Shown here piece after piece: positions 47,157-58,525 of a stretch of DNA of 64,000 nucleotides. The position numbers were made by a program, and so were the translations under genes. The notes beneath the pieces are model-generated. The model was given only the letters and a program-made list of their open reading frames with translations, did not search any database and was not told the origin of the DNA. The stretch is taken from the NCBI GenBank assembly GCA_913061475.1, contig CAJXUN010000003.1, positions 94,641-158,640 of the forward strand. Reading direction: 5' to 3'. The stretch is from an uncultured Colwellia sp. Its GTDB lineage: Bacteria; Pseudomonadota; Gammaproteobacteria; Enterobacterales; Alteromonadaceae. How positions within the stretch are numbered: the first letter of the stretch is position 1; each line of letters starts with the position of its first letter.

Positions 47157-49832
47157 TTACGCGTAAAGCGGATTAAGCTTGTCAGCATTAATATTAAAAC
47201 GTGTGATAGCTTCACTCACGACTGAATGTTTAATATCGCCACGGTTAGCCAGCTCATAAAGTGCAGCAACAACGATGTAGTTTTGATCAACTTCGAAATG
47301 CTGACGCAAATTAGCGCGACTGTCACTACGACCAAAACCATCGGTACCTAATACTCGATATTCAGTGTTGATATAAGCGCGCACTTGATCCGAGTAGTTT
47401 TTAACGTAATCGGTTGCGGCAATGGCTGGACCTTTGTCGGCAGTAATAACGTTAGAAATATAAGCGGTTTTTTGTTTGCTTTCAGGGTGCAACATGTTCC
47501 AACGAGCAATTTCTTGTCCGTCACGTGCTAGTTCATTAAATGAAGTTACTGAGTACACATCACTTGATACGCCATAATCTGCTGACAATATTTGCGCTGC
47601 TTGACGTACTTTTTGCAAAATAGTACCTGAGCCCATTAATTGCACATTGGCTTTAGCTTTCTTAGCTTCAACACGCTCAAGTTGATAAATACCTTTAATG
47701 ATTTCTTCTTCAACCGCTTTGTTTTCAGGCATTGCTGGGTGTTGATAGTTTTCATTCATTAGCGTTAGATAGAAGAAAATATTTTCATTTTCTTCGTACA
47801 TACGACGTAAACCTTCACGCACGATAACCGCAATTTCATAACCGTATGTTGGGTCATACGTAACACAGTTAGGAATTAAACCGGCTTGCACATGTGAATG
47901 ACCATCCTGATGCTGTAAACCTTCACCATTTAGCGTTGTTCTACCGGCTGTAGCGCCCAATAAGAAACCACGAGCTTGGCTATCGCCTGCTGCCCATGCT
48001 AAATCACCCACACGTTGGAAACCAAACATTGAGTAGTAAATGTAGAATGGAATTGTTGTTGCATTACAGGTTGAATAAGAAGTACCTGAGGCAACCCAAG
48101 ACGCCATAGCACCTAATTCGTTAATACCTTCTTGTAATACTTGGCCTTTCTTGTCTTCGCGGTAGTAAGCTACTTGGTCAGCATCTTGAGGGACGTATTT
48201 TTGTCCTTCGCTAGCATAAATACCTACTTGACGGAACAAGCCTTCCATACCAAAGGTACGTGCTTCATCAGGAATAATTGGCACAATACGCTTACCAATT
48301 TTTTTATCTTTTAATAAGCTGTTAAGTACACGCACAAAGGTCATGGTTGATGAAACTTCGCGATCCCCAGAACCTTTTAAGATCGGCTCAAATATTTTTA
48401 ATGCTGGCACATCAAGTGTTTCTTCAGCTTGCTGACGACGTGCAGGTAATGAACCACCTAGTGCTTCACGGCGTGCTTTCATGTACTTGAATTCTTCACT
48501 GTCTTCAGGGAATTTATAGAAAGGTAAATCAGCAATTTTCTCATCGCTAACCGGAATATTGAAACGGTCACGGTAATGTTTAATGGCATCAACATCCATT
48601 TTCTTGACATTGTGAGCAATATTCAATGCTTCGCCTGAAGCACCTAAGCCAAAACCTTTAACCGTTTTAGCTAGAATTACTGTTGGACGACCTTTAGTGT
48701 TCATTGCTTTTTCATAAGCTGCATAAACTTTCACAGGATCATGACCACCACGGTTTAAACGCCAGATATCTTCGTCTGACATATTAGCCACTAACGCCGC
48801 TGTTTCAGGATACTTATTGAAGAAGTTTTCGCGTGTGTACTTACCGCCTTTGGCTTTACAGTTTTGGTATTCACCATCAACTGTTTCGTTCATCAACTGT
48901 AATAGTTTACCTGATGTATCACGGGCAATCAGTGAATCCCAGTATGAACCCCAAATAACTTTTACCACTTCCCAGCCTGCGCCACGGAAAGTACCTTCAA
49001 GTTCTTGAATGATCTTACCGTTACCACGAACAGGGCCATCTAAACGCTGTAAGTTACAGTTGATCACGAAGGTTAAGTTATCTAAGCCTTCACGTGTTGC
49101 TAAGCCGATAGCACCTAATGATTCAGGCTCATCCGTTTCGCCGTCGCCTAAGAAACAATATACTCGTTGACCAGAACAATCTTTAATGCCGCGATCAGTT
49201 AAATACTTAAGGAAACGCGCGGTATAAATAGCTTGCAATGGACCTAAACCCATTGAAACCGTTGGGAACTGCCAAAAGTCTGGCATTAAGTGAGGATGAG
49301 GATAAGAAGATAAGCCCTTACCATCACACTCTTGACGGAAGTTATTCATCTGCTCTTCAGTTAATCGACCTTCCATAAATGCACGAGCATATATGCCTGG
49401 AGAAATATGACCTTGAGCGAAAATGAAATCACCACCATCTTTTTCTGATGAGGCTTTAAAGAAGTGGTTAAAACCAACATCATATAACGTCGATGAAGAA
49501 GCAAAGCTACCAATATGGCCACCCAACTCTAAATCTTTTTTCGAGGCACGTAATACCAACACTAATGCATTCCAACGAATCGCTGCACGAATACGTGATT
49601 CTATCGTTTGATCTGCTGGCATATGCGGTTCTAGTCCAGGAGGAATAGTATTTACATAAGCGGTTTTGGCATCAAAAGGTAAATGAGTTCCACTGCGGCG
49701 GGCTCTATCAATTAACTTTTCTAAAAGAAAATGAGCACGCTCTGGGCCTTCATTTTCTAAAACAGACTCCATTGATTCTAACCATTCTTGGGTTTCCATT
49801 GAATCAATATCTAGATTTGGGAGCTCAGACAT
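47157..49832 (-). CDS. aceE: Pyruvate dehydrogenase E1, homodimeric type
   Basis: The 891-residue protein matches the length of E. coli AceE (887 aa). Thiamine diphosphate motif GDGETDEPESLGAIGLATREGLDNLTFVINCN is near residue 230; HISPGIYARAFMEGRLTEEQMNNFRQE and DGHSHVQAGLIPNC are other conserved segments. It decarboxylates pyruvate and acetylates the lipoyl groups of AceF. It is the first enzyme gene after pdhR, 103 bp away, and is followed by aceF on the same strand. Confidence 0.97.
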   Translation of the reverse strand: MSELPNLDIDSMETQEWLESMESVLENEGPERAHFLLEKLIDRARRSGTHLPFDAKTAYVNTIPPGLEPHMPADQTIESRIRAAIRWNALVLVLRASKKDLELGGHIGSFASSSTLYDVGFNHFFKASSEKDGGDFIFAQGHISPGIYARAFMEGRLTEEQMNNFRQECDGKGLSSYPHPHLMPDFWQFPTVSMGLGPLQAIYTARFLKYLTDRGIKDCSGQRVYCFLGDGETDEPESLGAIGLATREGLDNLTFVINCNLQRLDGPVRGNGKIIQELEGTFRGAGWEVVKVIWGSYWDSLIARDTSGKLLQLMNETVDGEYQNCKAKGGKYTRENFFNKYPETAALVANMSDEDIWRLNRGGHDPVKVYAAYEKAMNTKGRPTVILAKTVKGFGLGASGEALNIAHNVKKMDVDAIKHYRDRFNIPVSDEKIADLPFYKFPEDSEEFKYMKARREALGGSLPARRQQAEETLDVPALKIFEPILKGSGDREVSSTMTFVRVLNSLLKDKKIGKRIVPIIPDEARTFGMEGLFRQVGIYASEGQKYVPQDADQVAYYREDKKGQVLQEGINELGAMASWVASGTSYSTCNATTIPFYIYYSMFGFQRVGDLAWAAGDSQARGFLLGATAGRTTLNGEGLQHQDGHSHVQAGLIPNCVTYDPTYGYEIAVIVREGLRRMYEENENIFFYLTLMNENYQHPAMPENKAVEEEIIKGIYQLERVEAKKAKANVQLMGSGTILQKVRQAAQILSADYGVSSDVYSVTSFNELARDGQEIARWNMLHPESKQKTAYISNVITADKGPAIAATDYVKNYSDQVRAYINTEYRVLGTDGFGRSDSRANLRQHFEVDQNYIVVAALYELANRGDIKHSVVSEAITRFNINADKLNPLYA

Positions 49833-49935
49833 AATTACTTAGTCTCCAATTGTTATTTGTTAAGTAAATTTAATTGTTTAAAGATAGCTGCTTTTAAGCA
49901 GATATCCTTAACTCGTAGTAATTGTTTTATCACGG

Positions 49936-50712
49936 CTAAATTTCAGGTCGCTTCATTCTCCGCATAGAACGTTCCATGCGGCTATTTTCTTGTGACATTT
50001 TCAATAGCACTTCTTCGATAAACGCTAAATTTCGATGGCTCGCGCCCCATGCAATTTGGGGCTTACCACTGATAATGGCACTCATTAAACGCGTACGATA
50101 ATCAGATATTTGACTAAAAACATCAGGTCTTTTAGCCAGTATCGTTAAGTTTTTTTCAATATTATCAATTAGTAAAGGCGCCATACTATGTGCTAAATGC
50201 AAAATAACCGCATTGTGGCTAGCTGCACATATGGCGATATAGAATTCAAAAACCGCCTTTGCTTCAATATGGTAATTTTCTTCTAATTGCGCATTGCCTA
50301 TATTGTCATGCTTACGTTGAATTTCATCAAAATCAGCTTGTGTACCACGCATAGCGGCATAATATGCCGACATACCCTCAATACCATGACGAAATTCTAA
50401 TAAATCAAACTGTGACTCTTTGTTATTCGCCATTAAGGCAAATAAAGGATCTGACAAGCCCGCTAAAATTTTATCGCTAACATAAGTGCCACCGCCTTGA
50501 CGACGAGTCACCAAGTTTTTTGCTTCTAATTTTTGTATTGCTTCTCTTAACGATGGTCGAGATACATCAAACTGTTTAGCTAGCTCTCGTTCAGCAGGCA
50601 GCTTTTGACCCGGTTTCAAACTGCCTTCAAGGATCATAGTCTCAAGCTGCTGCAGAATAATATCTGACAACTTTGCTTGCTTTACCGGCTTTTTAATACT
50701 CGGAATTGGCAT
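49936..50712 (-). CDS. pdhR: Pyruvate-sensing GntR/FadR-family repressor PdhR
   Basis: The 258-residue protein has a GntR winged helix-turn-helix (LKPGQKLPAERELAKQFDVSRPSLREAIQKLEAKNLVTRRQGGGTYVSD) and an all-helical FadR-type effector domain with metal-ligand-like His residues (RHGIEGMSAYYAA, IEAKAVFEFYIAICAASHN). PdhR represses the pdhR-aceEF-lpd genes until pyruvate binds. A perfect PdhR operator lies 68 bp upstream of its own start, so autoregulation is expected. It is followed by aceE. Confidence 0.95.
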   Translation of the reverse strand: MPIPSIKKPVKQAKLSDIILQQLETMILEGSLKPGQKLPAERELAKQFDVSRPSLREAIQKLEAKNLVTRRQGGGTYVSDKILAGLSDPLFALMANNKESQFDLLEFRHGIEGMSAYYAAMRGTQADFDEIQRKHDNIGNAQLEENYHIEAKAVFEFYIAICAASHNAVILHLAHSMAPLLIDNIEKNLTILAKRPDVFSQISDYRTRLMSAIISGKPQIAWGASHRNLAFIEEVLLKMSQENSRMERSMRRMKRPEI

Positions 50713-50780
50713 CTAAAACCCTTTATTATTCAGATATATCGTATCTAAATTCATTAATTTATTTAACAAAGCGCATGGTA

Positions 50781-50797
50781 AATTGGTCAGACCAATT
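50781..50797. promoter_or_regulatory. PdhR operator
   Basis: AATTGGT-CAG-ACCAATT is a perfect 7-3-7 dyad and matches the known E. coli consensus ATTGGT-N3-ACCAAT exactly. It lies in front of pdhR and should couple the whole pdh operon to pyruvate. Confidence 0.93.
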
Positions 50798-51283
50798 GAT
50801 TTTTTCGGTTATAATGTAACAAATCGATATCCTGATGTAAACATGTCGGATGATTTTTCAACAATTTCAATAGCTAAAAATAGCTTTATTTAGTCGCCTA
50901 ATTATATTTGTTAAATAGTTTGCACGCTGAATCAATGTAAAGCAAAGATCTCTTCATCAACTTACGGCCTGACTATTACAGAGACATAATTAAGATATCT
51001 AAAAGTGAAGGTATTAGCTGTGCAGATGAAAGATTAATATGAAGATAAAAGGTAATGGGGATGAAACAAATGAGGTGGTAAAAATGGCTTGCTTTATCGA
51101 TGGCATACATTACTCATCTAACGCTTGTATAGTCACTTATTAAATCTATCGATAACGCTGCAGATAATAAATGTCTATGAATGTTTAAATAATTCAGTGA
51201 GTGTCATGGGGTTAATACTTCTAGGGGGAGCTAAATAACCTCAGCTCGGGTTAAGCTACTTTACTCAACAATACTATTTAAGC

Positions 51284-51347
51284 GCCTAACAGCGTTATTT
51301 TTACGCCCAATAGCTCGCTATTGGTTTGTAAAAATGCCTTGTTAAAC
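51284..51347. repeat. Intergenic hairpin repeat, copy 1
   Basis: A 64-bp imperfect palindrome: the core CCAATAG-CTCG-CTATTGG is flanked by ATTTTTAC and GTAAAAAT, and bounded by GCCTAAC on the left and GTTAAAC on the right. A related copy lies at 61102-61156, with a compensatory change in the core stem. Confidence 0.65.
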
Positions 51348-51482
51348 TCTTAAATTTTATCATTGAGGCATTGCTAGCCTATTATTTAAAAAGATATCGT
51401 AAATAATTTTGATAATAACATGATAAATCAATCTATTATAAAGCCCGTTATCCCGAGTTGAGCTTAAATAAAAATATAATCA

Positions 51483-51522
51483 AAAAAAATGCTGTTGACC
51501 TAGCAGGTAGCAGCATTTTTTT
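51483..51522 (-). terminator. Terminator after ampE
   Basis: Arms AAAAAAATGCTG and CAGCATTTTTTT, with further pairing of ACCT and AGGT inside. On the minus strand it starts about 30 bp after the ampE stop and ends in an oligo-T run. Confidence 0.88.
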
Positions 51523-51552
51523 ACATCATTTGGTTTGCACAATCGAGCGGTG

Positions 51553-52434
51553 CTATGAAAGTACACCTGTTAATATCAAAGCGGAGATCAGGGTTAAAAA
51601 TAGCAATAATGTTCGTTTTGCCAATTTTACTAATAAACAAGGTTCGGCAGTACAATCATCGGCGTCGACCATATAATCTTCCGACATTTGCGCAACCGCT
51701 ATCAAAACTTTACTTGGCGCTTTCTCAAACTCGAATAAATTTTCGAGCCAAACAGGCATAGCTTTTGAAAAATGACCAACAAACATATAGCCCAAAGCAA
51801 CTAATCTTACCGGCAACCAATCAACCCAAAATAGTAACTGTTGATTTGCTTGGCACGTGTCGTAGCGTTTCTGGTTATTTTCCTCAATATTTTCATTCGG
51901 CTCACCTTTAGCGACAGTATTTTGTTCATTCGCACATTCATTTACGGTTGTTAGCAAGCGATAAAACAAGGCTCCTGCAGCACCAAATAAAACAAAAAAC
52001 AGCATAACAGCAATAAAATAGCGATAATTTAGCCAAACTAGCGTTTGTCCAAAGCCCATATTGGCAATATTTTTATCTTGCTGTAATTGTAAATGGTGTA
52101 GCTCGCAACTCGTTAATTCACCTTTAAAAGCTGATAACAAATAACTTTTATAGGCATCACGAGTTTTTATACAACCAAAACAAACAATTAATATCAGGGT
52201 CGAAACCATTAAGTGCAGAAAAGCATTATCTATTTGTGATAGTAAAAAATAACACCCGAGTACTGGAATAAAAATAACGCCATAACTTAAAATAGTAGAA
52301 TGGCGATAACCGGCAAGCAACTTAGTGTGTTTAATGGCCTTAATATACCGTTGATAAAACGTATTAAACTGCCACGCACTGGACGACAAATAACGCTCAG
52401 CAGCAAGTGCAATCAACAAACTAATCAAACTCAT
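51553..52434 (-). CDS. ampE: AmpE-like inner-membrane protein
   Basis: The 293-residue protein has about four membrane helices, starting LISLLIALAAERYL as in AmpE, with YFIAVMLFFVLFGAAGALFYRLL in the middle and a helix at the extreme C-terminus. WVDWLPVRLVALGYMFVGHF is typical of the AmpE/CobD-like family. E. coli AmpE (284 aa) lies beside ampD and affects beta-lactamase induction; its biochemical role is unclear. Here it follows ampD by 41 bp on the same strand, an ampDE operon. Confidence 0.9.
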   Translation of the reverse strand: MSLISLLIALAAERYLSSSAWQFNTFYQRYIKAIKHTKLLAGYRHSTILSYGVIFIPVLGCYFLLSQIDNAFLHLMVSTLILIVCFGCIKTRDAYKSYLLSAFKGELTSCELHHLQLQQDKNIANMGFGQTLVWLNYRYFIAVMLFFVLFGAAGALFYRLLTTVNECANEQNTVAKGEPNENIEENNQKRYDTCQANQQLLFWVDWLPVRLVALGYMFVGHFSKAMPVWLENLFEFEKAPSKVLIAVAQMSEDYMVDADDCTAEPCLLVKLAKRTLLLFLTLISALILTGVLS

Positions 52435-52475
52435 ATTTTCATTATCCTATGTAAATAAAATATCTCACCAAGGGT

Positions 52476-53069
52476 TTACTCTGTAAGCAGTTCTCGATAT
52501 TGTCGCCAATCAAACGAGGTTCCAGGATCAGTTTTTCGCCCAGGGGCAATGTCACAATGACCAACAATGTGATTTTTCAACTCAGGATACACGCCAATCA
52601 ATGATTGGCTTAAACGACTAAGTTGCTGATATTGTTCCTTAGTATATGGAATATCATCCGTGCCTTCCAGTTCTATACCGATTGAAAAGTCATTGCACCT
52701 TTCTCGGCCTTGATAGCTGGAAACTCCGGCATGCCATGCTTTATCATTAAACGAAACATACTGCACAATATGGCCATCACGCTGGATCAAACAATGGGCA
52801 GAAACTCTAATTTTATAGATAGTTTCAAAATATGGGTCTATGGTCGGATCTAAATTACCGAGAAAAAAATCGCTAACATAGCCACCACCAAATTGCCCTG
52901 GAGGCAATGAAATATTATGTACCACCAACAAGCTGACCACTTCATTTTCATCTCGCGCTTCAAAATGGCTCGACTTACGTATCTCAACATGACTAAGCCA
53001 ACCATTTTTAATTTCTAGGTTAACCTTGCTATTCGCGTCATTCTGCACAAATGCCATACAATATTGCAC
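52476..53069 (-). CDS. ampD: 1,6-anhydro-N-acetylmuramyl-L-alanine amidase AmpD
   Basis: The 197-residue amidase_2 protein has the zinc ligands His in LVVHNISLPPGQFGGG (about residue 50) and the His/Asp pair in GHCDIAPGRKTDPGTSFDW near the C-terminus; SIGIELEGTD is also conserved. There is no signal peptide, consistent with cytoplasmic AmpD. It removes the peptide from anhydro-muropeptides during cell-wall recycling and so controls beta-lactamase induction where AmpR exists. The start is 53069 or the Met four codons later. Divergent from the protease gene at 53139. Confidence 0.93.
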   Translation of the reverse strand: MQYCMAFVQNDANSKVNLEIKNGWLSHVEIRKSSHFEARDENEVVSLLVVHNISLPPGQFGGGYVSDFFLGNLDPTIDPYFETIYKIRVSAHCLIQRDGHIVQYVSFNDKAWHAGVSSYQGRERCNDFSIGIELEGTDDIPYTKEQYQQLSRLSQSLIGVYPELKNHIVGHCDIAPGRKTDPGTSFDWRQYRELLTE

Positions 53070-53138
53070 ACTTTATTTACCGTGCAACCATTACATAGTA
53101 AAGTTCCCAATAGAACAAGACATTAACTTAAGATCTTT

Positions 53139-53660
53139 ATGACTGAAAATGACAGCACAACGAATTTTGCCAAGAGCTTTGTTTGGCTAGCTTGGCTTAT
53201 TGCCCTAGCACTATTAGTCTTTGTTTTTCAAGATCTGCTAGATGAGCAATATAACCCAAACCAAGATCCTAAGTTGTCGTTGCAAAACAATGGTAAGGCG
53301 CAAGTTGTTTTACAGCAAAATAGACAAGGCCATTATGTTACCAATGGTGCTATTAATGGTACTGAAGTAACCTTTTTACTCGACACAGGCGCAACGCAAG
53401 TTTCTATTCCCGCGCACATAGCGCAAAACTTATCATTACAAGCGGGCGACAAGTACCGAGTGCAAACCGCGAACGGCAGTATCACGGTGTACCAAACGCA
53501 ATTAAATGAATTACGCATCGGCAATATCTATCTGTATAATGTTGCCGCACATATCAACCCAAGTATGGATGCAGATGAAATTCTATTGGGCATGAGCGCG
53601 CTAAAAAGAGTAGAATTTAGCCAAACCGGAAAAGAACTTATTTTACGAGAGCAATTTTAG
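53139..53660 (+). CDS. Retropepsin-like aspartic protease, membrane-anchored (TIGR02281 type)
   Basis: The 173-residue protein has one N-terminal transmembrane helix (VWLAWLIALALLVFVFQDLL) and a single-lobe pepsin-type domain. The active-site motif is TFLLDTGATQVSIP (about residue 84), and the second conserved segment is ILLGMSALKRVEF. Such clan AA proteases must dimerise to be active and face the periplasm. The gene ends directly before the nadC start (TAG then ATG), so the two are cotranscribed, although no functional link is known. Confidence 0.85.
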   Translation: MTENDSTTNFAKSFVWLAWLIALALLVFVFQDLLDEQYNPNQDPKLSLQNNGKAQVVLQQNRQGHYVTNGAINGTEVTFLLDTGATQVSIPAHIAQNLSLQAGDKYRVQTANGSITVYQTQLNELRIGNIYLYNVAAHINPSMDADEILLGMSALKRVEFSQTGKELILREQF

Positions 53661-54548
<888 letters not shown>

Positions 54549-54603
54549 TAAACAATAAATTAAATCACTAATAGCAGGCTTGAGTAAACTTGCCTGCTGT
54601 ATA

Positions 54604-54627
54604 TTTGCTATTCGCTTTAATAGCAAA
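54604..54627 (+). terminator. Terminator region after nadC
   Basis: TTTGCTATT and AATAGCAAA pair across CGCTTT and are followed by AA rather than T, so this is a weak terminator. A second hairpin (AGCAGGC with GCCTGCT, 54573-54598) lies just upstream; together they probably end the nadC transcript. Confidence 0.55.
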
Positions 54628-54865
54628 AACATGAAAAAAACTCAATTCAATCGCATTAAAAAATTTATTTTTGACCATCAAACCCCATCGTCATAGCCGT
54701 TCTCTGTTCCATTAATTTAGGTTAATAATTTGTTAAATAGCGCTAATTTATTAATTTAGCGGTAAAAACAGCAAAAAAATGAAAAAAAATCGACACAAAG
54801 TTTTACATTTGCCGAATTTTGTCGCAGTATCATTTTAGCCCCCGTAATAATGTATGGAAGAACAA

Positions 54866-55285
54866 ATGATGAAAAAACTTAATACGATGAAAAAAGCACA
54901 AGGTTTTACCTTAATTGAATTGATGATCGTTGTGGCGATTATTGGTATTTTAGCGGCGGTAGCGTTGCCTGCATACCAAACCTATACTAATAAAGCTAAA
55001 TTTTCAGACGTTCTTGTGAACGTTGGTGCTGCAAAATCAGCAATGGTTGTATGTCTTAACGTAAATAACAACGTTTTAACTGAGTGTGATACATGGGCTG
55101 AAATTGGTATGACACAACCAGCAGCCAATGATAATTTAGCCAGCGTAGCTATTGCGGCTACCACCGGCGTCATTACTGGTACCGCTACGGCCGCTGCGGG
55201 TAGTTATACTTATATCTATACCCCAACTGCAAACACAGGTGTGATGGTAAAAAGTGGAACATGTGATGCGGTTAATTACTGCTAA
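54866..55285 (+). CDS. pilA: Type IV pilin, major subunit PilA
   Basis: The start at 54866 is chosen because GGAAG lies 6 bp upstream; ATGs at 54854 and 54869 are alternatives. The prepilin leader [13 protein letters not shown] is cut before [20 protein letters not shown], with the invariant Glu at position 5 of the mature protein and the long hydrophobic helix. The globular part carries four cysteines, including a C-terminal pair (GTCDAVNYC) likely to close a D-loop. It is monocistronic, with a strong terminator, and is followed by pilB, pilC and pilD. Confidence 0.93.
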   Translation: MMKKLNTMKKAQGFTLIELMIVVAIIGILAAVALPAYQTYTNKAKFSDVLVNVGAAKSAMVVCLNVNNNVLTECDTWAEIGMTQPAANDNLASVAIAATTGVITGTATAAAGSYTYIYTPTANTGVMVKSGTCDAVNYC

Positions 55286-55302
55286 TTTTTGCTAATAATA
55301 TT

Positions 55303-55326
55303 AAAAGCTCCTTTAGGGGCTTTTTT
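55303..55326 (+). terminator. Terminator after pilA
   Basis: AAAAGCTCC-TTTA-GGGGCTTTT with a G-T pair and a run of T, about 20 bp after the pilA stop. It probably limits transcription of pilBCD compared with the abundant pilin. Confidence 0.88.
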
Positions 55327-55418
55327 ATTGTCTACTATAAAAGCAATTGTATCCAATCATCCGATAAAATACGTTACACTGTAACTAACGGTTATTAATA
55401 AGTTTTATTAAGAGTACT

Positions 55419-57125
55419 ATGAAAGGATTGCACCAACAATCAAGCTTGCTTTCAGCCTTAACTAAGCACAATATTGTGCCTAGTGATATGGCGGGGAAAA
55501 TAAGTGCTGATTTCATCAATCAAAACAAAACCTTCGTACGCTATTTGGTTGAAGACAAAAATATTAATGCTGAACAAATTGCTAGCACCCTTGCTCGTAG
55601 TTTTGGCTACCCGCTTATTGACCTTGGTAGTTTTGACAGCTCATTAGTCCCTGACGGAGTGCGCAACGAAAAACTGATCCGAAAGCACCATGCACTGCCA
55701 TTATTCCTGCGCGGTAAAGTGCTCTTTGTTGCTATGTCAGACCCAACCAATTTAGACGCCTTAGAAGAAATTCAGTTTAATACCGGTTTTTCTACCGAAT
55801 TAGTTTTAAGCAATGAAACAGCATTAGCTGCATGTATTGAAAAGATATTAGAAGAAGACAGTGACGCCCTTGATATTTCAGATATGGATGCTGAAGAGTT
55901 AGCCGGCATTGATGTTCAAGATGAACATCAAGAAGACGACAATATCGGCGGCGGCGATAAAGAAGATGCCCCTATTGTGGTCTACATCAATAAAATATTG
56001 CTTGACGCCATTCGCAAAGGCGCTTCTGATTTACATTTTGAACCTTATGAAAAGTCTTATCGTATCCGCTTTCGCATTGACGGTATTTTAACTGAAGTTG
56101 CCCGACCTCCGGTATCGCTAGCTTCTCGTATGGCGGCACGTTTAAAGGTGATGTCAAAATTAGATATTGCTGAACGCAGAGTGCCACAAGATGGCCGAAT
56201 AAAACTAGCCTTATCAAAGAAAAAATCGATTGATTTTCGTGTCAGCACCTTACCTACCATGTGGGGCGAAAAGGTGGTAATGCGTATTCTCGACTCATCA
56301 AGTGCCATGCTGGGCATCGATATGCTGGGCTATGCCCCGGCACAAAAGAAAATTTACATGGATGCGCTAGCACAGCCGCAAGGAATGATATTAGTTACTG
56401 GGCCAACAGGCTCAGGTAAAACCGTATCACTGTATACCGGCTTGAATATCTTAAATACCGATGAGCGCAATATATCAACCGCCGAAGACCCTGTGGAAAT
56501 TAACCTTGAAGGCATTAACCAAGTGCAGATTAATACCCGTGCAGGTTTAACCTTCCCGGGCGCATTACGGTCATTTTTACGCCAAGATCCTGACATTGTT
56601 ATGGTGGGTGAAATTCGTGATTTAGAAACCGCCGAAATTGCCATTAAAGCCGCACAAACCGGACATTTAGTGTTATCAACATTACATACTAACTCTGCCG
56701 CTGAAACCTTAACTCGCTTGCTAAATATGGGAGTACCTTCGTATAACGTTGCTAGCTCTGTGAGCATTATCATCGCGCAACGATTAGCACGTCGGCTTTG
56801 TATTCAATGTAAAGAGGAAGAGCATATTCCTGAAGCTGAATTGTTAGCGCAAGGATTTATACCGGAGCAGCTTAGCGACATAAAACTCTATAAACCGGTT
56901 GGCTGTGATCTTTGTACTGGCGGTTATAAAGGCCGAGTTGGTATCTATGAAGTAATAAAAATTAGTGAAGTAACGGCAAACCTCATAATGACGGGCTCAA
57001 ACTCTTTAGATATCGCCGCTCAATGTCAACGTGAAGGCTATAACAATTTACGCCAATCCGGTTTAGAGAAAGCCGCCTTAGGTGTTACTAGTTTAGAGGA
57101 AGTTAACCGCGTCACTAACGCTTAA
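55419..57125 (+). CDS. pilB: Type IV pilus extension ATPase PilB
   Basis: The 568-residue protein has an N-terminal T2SSE/MshEN-type domain ([31 protein letters not shown]), then the secretion ATPase core with Walker [16 protein letters not shown] (about residue 330), Asp box [17 protein letters not shown], Walker [19 protein letters not shown] and His box [21 protein letters not shown] zinc-binding four-cysteine segment follows ([19 protein letters not shown]). It powers pilus assembly in the cytoplasm with PilC. Length is typical (about 566 aa). Confidence 0.96.
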   Translation: MKGLHQQSSLLSALTKHNIVPSDMAGKISADFINQNKTFVRYLVEDKNINAEQIASTLARSFGYPLIDLGSFDSSLVPDGVRNEKLIRKHHALPLFLRGKVLFVAMSDPTNLDALEEIQFNTGFSTELVLSNETALAACIEKILEEDSDALDISDMDAEELAGIDVQDEHQEDDNIGGGDKEDAPIVVYINKILLDAIRKGASDLHFEPYEKSYRIRFRIDGILTEVARPPVSLASRMAARLKVMSKLDIAERRVPQDGRIKLALSKKKSIDFRVSTLPTMWGEKVVMRILDSSSAMLGIDMLGYAPAQKKIYMDALAQPQGMILVTGPTGSGKTVSLYTGLNILNTDERNISTAEDPVEINLEGINQVQINTRAGLTFPGALRSFLRQDPDIVMVGEIRDLETAEIAIKAAQTGHLVLSTLHTNSAAETLTRLLNMGVPSYNVASSVSIIIAQRLARRLCIQCKEEEHIPEAELLAQGFIPEQLSDIKLYKPVGCDLCTGGYKGRVGIYEVIKISEVTANLIMTGSNSLDIAAQCQREGYNNLRQSGLEKAALGVTSLEEVNRVTNA

Positions 57126-57268
57126 TCTCTCCTAGTTTACAACCTTAACAAAAATGACTGATTAATAACAAATTTTAAAGAATTGCCAAGTTTGCACATT
57201 AGATATAAGCTAAATACAGTAACGATAATTCTTACCGTAAAAAGATAATAAAAAATTAGGTTAATCGC

Positions 57269-58525
57269 ATGGCTACAACTTCCACCATAAAAACAAAAGA
57301 CAAGAAAAGTAAAATTAAAGCGCTTGATGTTTATAAGTGGCAAGGGCTAAACCGTAAAGGTAAAAAAGTTAGCGGTGAACTTAATGCTAACAGCGTGTTA
57401 GAGCTGAAAGCGCAACTGCGTAAACAAGGTATAACGCCCGGTAAAATCAATAAAAAGGCCAAGCCTTTATTTGGTATGGGCGGTGACAAAAAAATTCTTC
57501 CGGTGGATATTGCCGTACTGACTCGCCAGATCGCTACCATGCTGGGTGCCGGTGTGCCATTAGTACAAACGATTGAGATGATCGGTAATGGCCATAACAA
57601 TGGCAATATGCAAAAGCTACTCGGCAATATCGGTAATAAATTACAATCAGGGGTGCCCTTGTCAGACTGCTTACGTGAACACCCGCTTTATTTTGATGAC
57701 TTGTATTGCGATTTAGTTAACTCTGGCGAGCAGTCCGGTGCGTTAGAAACGATTTATGATCGCGTAGCCACATACAAAGAAAAAGCGGAAGCATTAAAAG
57801 CTAAAATTAAAAAGGCCATGACTTACCCGATCTCAGTTTTGGTGATTGCTTTCGTGGTAACCGCGGTACTGTTGATATTTGTTGTGCCGGTGTTTAAAGA
57901 TATATTTGATAGTTTTGGCGCTGAGTTACCTGGTTTTACACTTATGGTACTCGCCATATCAGAATTTATGCAAGCCTATTGGTATTTTGGTTTGGCTGGA
58001 ATATTTGCCGCAGGTTATTTATTTAAAAAAGCTCATCGCACTAGTCAAAGTTTTCGCGATAGTGTCGATAAGAACATACTCAAGCTTCCTGTTATTGGTG
58101 ATGTTTTAAAAAAAGCCGCGGTAGCGCGTTATGCCAGAACCTTGTCAACGACCTTCGCTGCTGGTGTGCCGCTGCCTGATGCGTTAGAGTCGGCCGCTGG
58201 CGCTTCGGGTAACGCAGTTTTTCGCGATGCTATTCTCGATATTCGAGCTGAGGTTACCTCAGGTATGCAAATGAATTTAGCGATGAGAAATTGTGCTATT
58301 TTTCCTGACATGGTAATTCAAATGGTCGCGATTGGTGAAGAGTCTGGTGCTGTTGATGACATGTTGGCCAAAGTTGCCACCGTTTATGAACAAGAAGTTG
58401 ATAATGCCGTGGATAATTTAACCACACTCCTTGAACCTATGATCATGGCGGTACTAGGCGTAGTTATTGGTGGTTTGATTATCGCAATGTACTTACCGAT
58501 CTTCCAAATAGGTATGGTTGTGTAA
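57269..58525 (+). CDS. pilC: Type IV pilus inner-membrane platform protein PilC
   Basis: The 418-residue protein has two T2SSF domains: VDIAVLTRQIATMLGAGVPLVQTIEMI in the first and AAVARYARTLSTTFAAGVPLPDALESAAGA in the second, each followed by the NSGEQSGALETIYDRVA / AIGEESGAVDDMLAKVA signature. Three membrane helices include one at the end (MIMAVLGVVIGGLIIAMYLPIF). It transmits PilB motion to pilin polymerisation. The gene is 143 bp after pilB and in the same direction. Confidence 0.95.
   Translation: MATTSTIKTKDKKSKIKALDVYKWQGLNRKGKKVSGELNANSVLELKAQLRKQGITPGKINKKAKPLFGMGGDKKILPVDIAVLTRQIATMLGAGVPLVQTIEMIGNGHNNGNMQKLLGNIGNKLQSGVPLSDCLREHPLYFDDLYCDLVNSGEQSGALETIYDRVATYKEKAEALKAKIKKAMTYPISVLVIAFVVTAVLLIFVVPVFKDIFDSFGAELPGFTLMVLAISEFMQAYWYFGLAGIFAAGYLFKKAHRTSQSFRDSVDKNILKLPVIGDVLKKAAVARYARTLSTTFAAGVPLPDALESAAGASGNAVFRDAILDIRAEVTSGMQMNLAMRNCAIFPDMVIQMVAIGEESGAVDDMLAKVATVYEQEVDNAVDNLTTLLEPMIMAVLGVVIGGLIIAMYLPIFQIGMVV

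Larger units (their letters stand above)
50798..51552. other. Long intergenic region between pdhR and ampE
   Basis: About 750 bp without a credible gene; frames here are short and lack family features. It contains the hairpin repeat at 51284-51347 and the ampE terminator at 51483-51522. The remainder is AT-rich and featureless to my reading. Confidence 0.55.

Noticed and set aside
51458..51676. A 72-codon plus-strand frame near the ampE end
   Set aside because: It runs through the ampE terminator and antisense to the ampE C-terminus, so it is a shadow.
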